A DNA stretch of 64,000 bases from Ypsolopha sequella (lineage: Eukaryota > Arthropoda > Insecta > Lepidoptera > Ypsolophidae): contig OW203987.1 of the NCBI GenBank assembly GCA_934047225.1, forward strand, positions 7,839,501-7,903,500, given 5' to 3'. Positions 58,245-64,000 of the stretch are shown in pieces. The translations under genes and the position numbers were made by a program. The notes under the pieces were generated by a model. It saw only the letters and a list, made by a program, of their open reading frames with translations. It did not search any database and was not told where the DNA came from. Position 1 is the first letter of the stretch. The number at the start of each line of letters is the position of its first letter.

Positions 58245-58984
58245 TTTAGGGTTCCGGAGTCAACAACAAGGAACCCTTATAGTTTCGCCATGTCCATCTG
58301 TCTGTCTGGCTGTCTATCTGTCTGTCTGTCCGCGGCTTTGCTTAGAGACTATTAGTACTAAAAAGCTGTTATTTGGCATGGGTATACGTATTTATTACGC
58401 CAATAAAGTGGTACAGTAAAATTTTGAAAAATATTTTTTTTAGAGTACCGTAAAACACGTAAAGTGGGGATGATTTTTTTTTCTCGTCTATCCCCTAGTG
58501 TGGGATGTCGTTGGATAGGTAATTTAAAAATATTGGGGGTGTGAGAAGGTCATTTTTCGATTTAGGGTTCCGTTTGCGAAATATTAAGCTTAAAAGTGTT
58601 AATTTTTGTTAGAGTCAAGTGTGTCCTCCCCCCCCCCTGCCAGTGAAACGGTTGTATTTGCAGACGTGAAAAAAAATCACGGCAGTAGTATACATAACGA
58701 AATTAAAAGGGAAACTATCACAGCTAAGTAGGCTTTACAAGTTAATGAGTACAGATCGCGCAAAACTTTTAGTCCCCTCTAAAAACGGGGCGATTCGCAT
58801 CAGCAGGAACAAAATGTATGGGCCGTTCTTGGGAAGAGCAACTTCCGAGCGTACTAGAAACTTGGCGCGATCTGTATTAGTCGACAAACTTATAAAATGT
58901 ACTTGGAGAAGAAGTTCGCATATTGTGCAGGGCAACTACGGAACCCTACACTGCGCGTGGCCCGACACGCACTTGGTCGGTTTT
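58245..58984 (-). repeat. ggttccg / ggccaagtgcg dispersed repeat, long copy
   Basis: Runs from tttagggttccggagtcaac to cccgacacgcacttggtcgg. A cctccccccccctg homopolymer tract is inside. Inner inverted pair: agtacagatcgcgcaaaact against gcgcgatctgtattagtcga region. No intact ORF. Confidence 0.65.
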
Positions 58985-59032
58985 GAAATATTGAAATTGC
59001 AATTGATTACATAGTTATATAAATTTATTTTC

Positions 59033-59417
59033 AATGCAAGTGCTCGTAAAGGCCCACTTTTTATGCACCAAAACCGAACAGAAAGTCGATTATTTTGCCC
59101 TAGGGCGTTATTATTATAATTTTTTTATTTATTTACGAGAAGTTGGCTAACCTGCAACCTTTTCTGTGTACCATAAATGTTATACTTTTTTTCCACTGTT
59201 TAACGGCTCTGGATACAGTCCTTTTGAGCCAATCATAATTTAAAGTTCACAAGATTATATTTGTTTTATTTCCTCACACTGTGCATTGAAAAACGTAGTA
59301 TGATACACGGGCGTAAGAGCAATAAATTACTCGGTTACGTTTAAAACACTCGCTACGCTCGTGTTCTAAATCGTCCTCGTAATTTATTCCTTTTCGCCCT
59401 TGTAGCATAAACTACTA
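59033..59417 (-). repeat. Dispersed repeat, inverted partner of 33841-34215
   Basis: aatgcaagtgctcgtaaagg ... tagcataaactacta is the inverse of the segment next to cac exon 2. Same motifs in reverse order; about 385 bp. Confidence 0.88.
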
Positions 59418-60123
59418 TTGTGGTACAGGTTTACTTTTTGTAGGTATTTGTAAGCCCCGTTCTTTTATAATAGTAGCGTTTATTGTGACACTCAAGCAGA
59501 TTGAGGTCTAAGTTGTAAACGTACAAAAATATTAATCAAATATGTTTTTTTTTTCATTTGTTTTTACGACTCTGGATGCAAGTCCTTTTGAGCCAATCGT
59601 TTTTATTATTTTCACTTTGTAAGCACTTTATCAATTTGTGAGCACATCGTTTTATCACTTTTAAACAAATATGGCCTCCATCTCGTGTTGCTACAAATAA
59701 AGCCTCCATCTAGTGTTGCCACAAATATGGCCGCCATCTAGTGTTGCCACAAATTACAGTCGTATAAAACATTATCTAAAAATAAGTATAATGAATATAA
59801 TATTTGAAAAATAAAGGGCAATAACTGGGCAAGAGCGATTTAGGCTCGCACAATTAGGGTTCCGGTACATGCTCTAAGGTTTTAATTTTGGCTTTAGTGC
59901 TGTCAAAACTAAATTTTATTAATTGCAAAATAGTACTGATGTGTTAGGAACGGAAGCTAAATTAAATTGGAAAATTGAAGGTTTTGACAGCACTTACATT
60001 AAAATTAAAGCCTTCAGAATGTAGTAAACTTTAAACTTTCGCGATTTTCACATATTATGAGTATATGAATCTGCTTTAATATAATCCTAAAATCTTGAAA
60101 TTTGCATTATATTTCATGATTTT

Positions 60124-60422
60124 GTATACAATGTGTAACAGAAAGGTGTAACCATATTTGAACAGCTTATTCAGTCAAGGGCTGGAATATCATTGAGTCA
60201 ATGGTATAGAATTACTTTTACTATGGAACAAATCCTTTATACCGAAAAAAAAAAATACTCGCTTCATAGAAAATTGCAATGCCGCTCGGCCGAAATGTAT
60301 GAAAGGGCAGATTTTTTTTTTTTTGATATTTCAATGTTGGCTTCATAGTAAAAGTTATTCTATACCATTGACTGAATAAGCTCTTCAAATATGGTTACAC
60401 CTCTCTGTTACACCTTGTATAC
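60124..60422. repeat. Foldback element family C, copy 2
   Basis: gtgtaaccatatttgaacag, gtcaatggtatagaattac and the mirrored right arm. A short duplicated piece in the left arm (attcagtcaagggctggaat) breaks the symmetry. Confidence 0.88.
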
Positions 60423-60675
60423 AGGTTGTTTAGATGAAGTTGCTAAAGCCGAAAACAGGCGATAGTACTTGTATACACAAAGAACTATTCGTGAAAAAAA
60501 ATGGAAAAATCGAGAAACAAATTCTGTTCTTTCAAACATTTTGGTCGGATAACTTTTCTATGAAACAGCCGATTTTTTTTCGTGATTCGTGGGTTGGCTC
60601 CATAGTGAAAGTTGTTCGTATGGACGAGAAATATCGCCAGTTTCCGGCTTCTGCAACTTCATCTTAACACCCAGT
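60423..60675. repeat. Further hairpin adjacent to family C
   Basis: agatgaagttgctaaagccg at 60433 and its inverse cggcttctgcaacttcatct ending 60664, with agccgattttt around the centre. Probably a separate small foldback element. Confidence 0.65.
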
Positions 60676-60939
60676 ATATCAATCACCCTCCCTGCTTGGT
60701 GCATCAGTTCTTTAGTTTTTATAATTCCTAATTTTGTATGCTTTTATATAGTTTACCAAGTTTTTCGGTCGATTAGCCCAATATTTACATTAGGCTAATC
60801 GAGTTCTACAAATTATCACAAAAAACCGAACTACAAATGACCGGGAAGAAAATGTTTCGAGCAGAAAAATGACCGAAAGTAGCTTGACATTGACAAATTA
60901 TGAGTAATGTATTCCTTGTAACCCATGACAGGGTTGCTA

Positions 60940-61106
60940 TTTAAGAGCGGTTTCGCAGCCGGATTGTGAAAAACCCGCTTTTGTCTAATTACTCGAAGCA
61001 GAACACTTAAATTCAATATTCACTTAATAATTTTTCAACAAAACCTTATAAGCTATGTATTGTGTATGCTGCCATCGCAAAGTTTCCATTGGTTTCTGTA
61101 AATTAG
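60940..61106 (+). repeat. Single arm of the 24838-25649 inverted repeat
   Basis: ttaagagcggtttcgcagcc, gcagaacacttaaattcaat and tcgcaaagtttccattggtt match the left arm at 24838-25000 in the same orientation; the opposite arm is absent here. Confidence 0.82.
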
Positions 61107-61730
61107 AACTTGATTTTTTTTTAAATTATAAATTCGCAACCTGGTACGGCACAGAAAGGCATACTTAATACCTCAGAATAAGGATTCTTATTCTGAGCTT
61201 AATACCAAGAAATTAATGAGCGTTTTTCCTTGTGTCAAATTTAGTGTGAAATAAGATTCCTAGATGGCACTGTCGGACTTTAGCAACAGAATCAAAGACA
61301 AAATTTGCACACATTCCAAACAAACAAAAAATTAATTTGACATTGATTGCTACGAAACATGTTTTATCTATGGTGACATGGACAGCGACATCTGAAGGAA
61401 AGCTAAGAACTAAGAAAAAAAAACAATGAGAAAAACGCCCATTGAAAATCACAAAAACTACGCAAAAACCAAAACAATGTATTGAAATGACAGATTTTCA
61501 TGGCTGGATCGACGATGCGCCATCTACAGGGATAATTTGGTACTGTGGATCCCCATTTCGGTAATATCTATGGGATATGGGATATGTCAGGTTTGTGTAG
61601 AAGACAAAGTGTGGAACCATGCAACTTTGCCCAACACGCTGAGGCCATGACATCCTTGATCCCTATATTGTTTTTCATACGATGTTCTTTTATGCAGTTG
61701 CCAAAAGAATATATAAACGATAATAAAAAA

Positions 61731-62476
61731 AACCAGCCAAGTGCAAGTCAGACTCGCGTATAATTTAATTTTGTCATTTTTTTTCGTGAATTTCTCAACC
61801 GCTTTATTTTTTCTGTAATATTTACGTAAACACATATTACCATGATTTTTTTAATATTTTTCGGCCACCAGTTTTGGAGATAAGGAGGGAACATAAATTT
61901 TTCATGGTTTTTCAAGGATTTCTCGAAATAGATGCAATTAAATATAGCCAAACTATATATTTTTACAATTAACTTTTTAATACCTACAATTTGATACCCA
62001 TATTGTATTTTTATAAAATAGTACTTTTTATTTATTTTCTTCTTTTTATATTTCTCATTTGTGCTCATAATTTTTTTTTCATATTTTTCTGTCTACCAGT
62101 TTCGGAGATAAGGGGGAAGACATACATATTTTTGTGGTTATTTAAAAAATTCTCAAATTTACTGCCCGTAAATATAGTAAAAATATGTATTTTTACAATA
62201 AGCTTTTTAATATCTACAATTTGATACCCATATTGTGTTTTAAGGATAATATTTTTTATTTTTCTCCTTTTCTTTTGGAAATATTTTGAATAATTCAAAA
62301 TTTTTCATATTTTTTTTTACATTGTGATATGTGGGCAAATTAATGCTATTTTTGCGCCAAATTTCATGTCTTTATCTTTAGCGGTGCTAAAGTTATGAGG
62401 TTGTGACATACGGACGGACGGACAACGGAGTCTCACCATAAAGGTTCCTTTGTACCTTTTAAGATCTCTAAAAAAG
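61731..62476 (+). repeat. Dispersed repeat family A, copy 3
   Basis: Starts aaccagccaagtgcaagtca, contains agttttggagataagg, ttttcttttggaaatatttt and cggacggacaacggagtctc, and ends at gtaccttttaaga. It appears to hold a partly duplicated middle section (cataatttttttttcatatt region), making it longer than the other copies. Confidence 0.75.
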
Positions 62477-63770
62477 GGAGCTCGTTAGATATAACAATAG
62501 TAACGAAATTGTATAAAACCATACAACGATTCTTAAAATCAATGATTTATAGTAATCCAGAGCTTCGTCCAAAGAAAAAATCTTGGCAACACAGCCATAG
62601 GGTTGTCCCAGTCTGTCCCATTAACATCAGGCATTTGACCTCGATCCCACATCTACATCAATACGCAAAAAATATTATCTGGGTTCGTTCCAAGACTGGC
62701 CCAGCTATCGTTTTTAGGGGCTGCAGAGGAGACAAGACGACGCCTATAGACCTCCCCACTTAACCTTGGACCTAACACGCTGTAGGAATAAGGGTCAGTT
62801 TAGACTGTGCCAGCAGAAATAAGGTTGGAGACGTATAGCCGCCAAGACTGTCGCGTCGTTGGTAACGCCCCCGCAGTTTGGGTGAAGACTGAATACGTCA
62901 GAAGCATTTAGGATGCAAATTTCTGGGTGGCGCGCGATGGTGTTTTCATTATGATTATGATGCCTTGGATGGGGTTAGGGATTTCTGTTTCATCTTGACC
63001 TTGAAGTTGGTCAGTTGGTTGGCATTTTTGTCATAGGTATCAATTTGTGAACTTCATTTGCAATGGGTCGATAACGTTTTCTAGATGTATCAGTAATTAA
63101 ATTCAAACTACATATTATATGAATTGTTCTGAACAACCTTCGTTAAACCTTAACTGCTATGAAATCGAACTAGGAACATCGATTAACTCATTCATAAAGT
63201 TCTTGTTTCGCGTAATGTAAGAGTATAAATGTAGGCAATGGTGTCGATTTGGTGTAACACGACTTAACTTATTTCATGGGAGTAAGCGTCCCGTCTTTGT
63301 CACCGAATCGACACAATTGCATATACCTATATACTCTAAGACTTTATGTTTATTACTATGATAACATTAAATTTAAGCGATTCAAAAAAGAGAGACAGGG
63401 AGATAGATTTTGGTGGTGTACCATCGCTAATAGTTTATTATGTTTAACAGTATATCTGGAAGTTTTATCCCCCCCCCCGCCCCCGGAAATTGAAAAAGAA
63501 ATTTTCATCTATAATATAGATAAGTAATGTTAGGACTTCCGCCAGAATATAGGTGTAGGTGGCAACGGGCATTTGAGAAGTTATTGTAGGTATTTCTTGT
63601 GGTCAGCAATCAGAATCACAAAAAGCACACACAAAACACCTTCTCACATTGTCATGACATACATCCACGAGGGGGTGCAGTGATAGTGAACTCTAGTTCC
63701 ATCGATGAGTGTTTCTAGTCTAGGAGGCGCTGAATAAAAAAATTACGTCATTTTGCATCTTCGTTATTTA

Positions 63771-64000
63771 AGGACCGGTTCCGCCAAATATCCTTTCGTG
63801 TTTGGACAACTCAGCATATTAAATAAAAATATTTTTAACAAATAAAATTTATGTTATTAGTTAGGTAATTGATTTTTCAGATTTGACACAAGTATCACAA
63901 TCATCGGGAAAAAATCGGAACTAGTATGATTATTGCACTGATGTTAATACAAAAAAAATATATATATTTATAGGGTAAATAATTGATAGTAGCCTTTTCA
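63771..64000. repeat. Foldback element family D, copy 2, cut by the window end
   Basis: tgtttggacaactcagcata, tatttttaacaaataaaatt and gatttgacacaagtatcaca match the arm of 15846-16554. The second arm would lie beyond 64000. Confidence 0.8.

Overview
The window is insect genomic DNA, most likely lepidopteran. It is AT-rich, with short exons in kilobase introns and dense foldback MITEs and SINE/LINE debris of types I associate with moths and butterflies. No species can be named. There are no bacterial or viral genes, CRISPR arrays or rRNA/tRNA genes.

One host gene is present, on the minus strand: a Cav2-type voltage-gated calcium channel alpha-1 subunit, the orthologue of Drosophila cacophony (cac). 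I traced it by hand from a start exon at 43252 down to the exon holding the domain IV pore and the start of IVS6 (948-1095). Every GT-AG junction keeps the reading frame. One isoform without optional exons sums to 3960 nt, which is 1320 codons. The rest of IVS6 and the cytoplasmic C-terminus lie beyond position 1. All four repeat domains are present and the EEEE selectivity filter is intact (TMEGW, TGEDW, TGEGW, TGESW).

The most interesting content is its alternative splicing capacity. Four pairs of adjacent exons encode the same protein segment with equal length and identical phases: IS4 (101/101 nt), the I-II linker beta-subunit site (116/116 nt), the IVS2 region (111/111 nt) and the IVS5-pore turret (92/92 nt). 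The first two match known fly cac pairs; I do not recall the last two being described there. A 42-nt cassette exon lies in the IVS3-S4 linker. Together these allow up to 32 isoforms from this part alone.

Layout (+ coordinates, gene read right to left): 1-947, intron with a large hairpin; 948-8666, domain IV; 8749-11152, domain III and the end of the II-III linker; 12188-18048, short II-III linker and domain II; 20001-23852, I-II linker; 26112-34387, domain I; 34388-43175, long first intron full of repeats; 43176-43252, start exon; 43253-64000, upstream DNA with no recognised host gene, holding two decayed non-LTR retrotransposon pieces, a hAT-like insertion with an 8-bp target duplication, a mariner-like element inserted into an older foldback element, and many hairpin MITEs.
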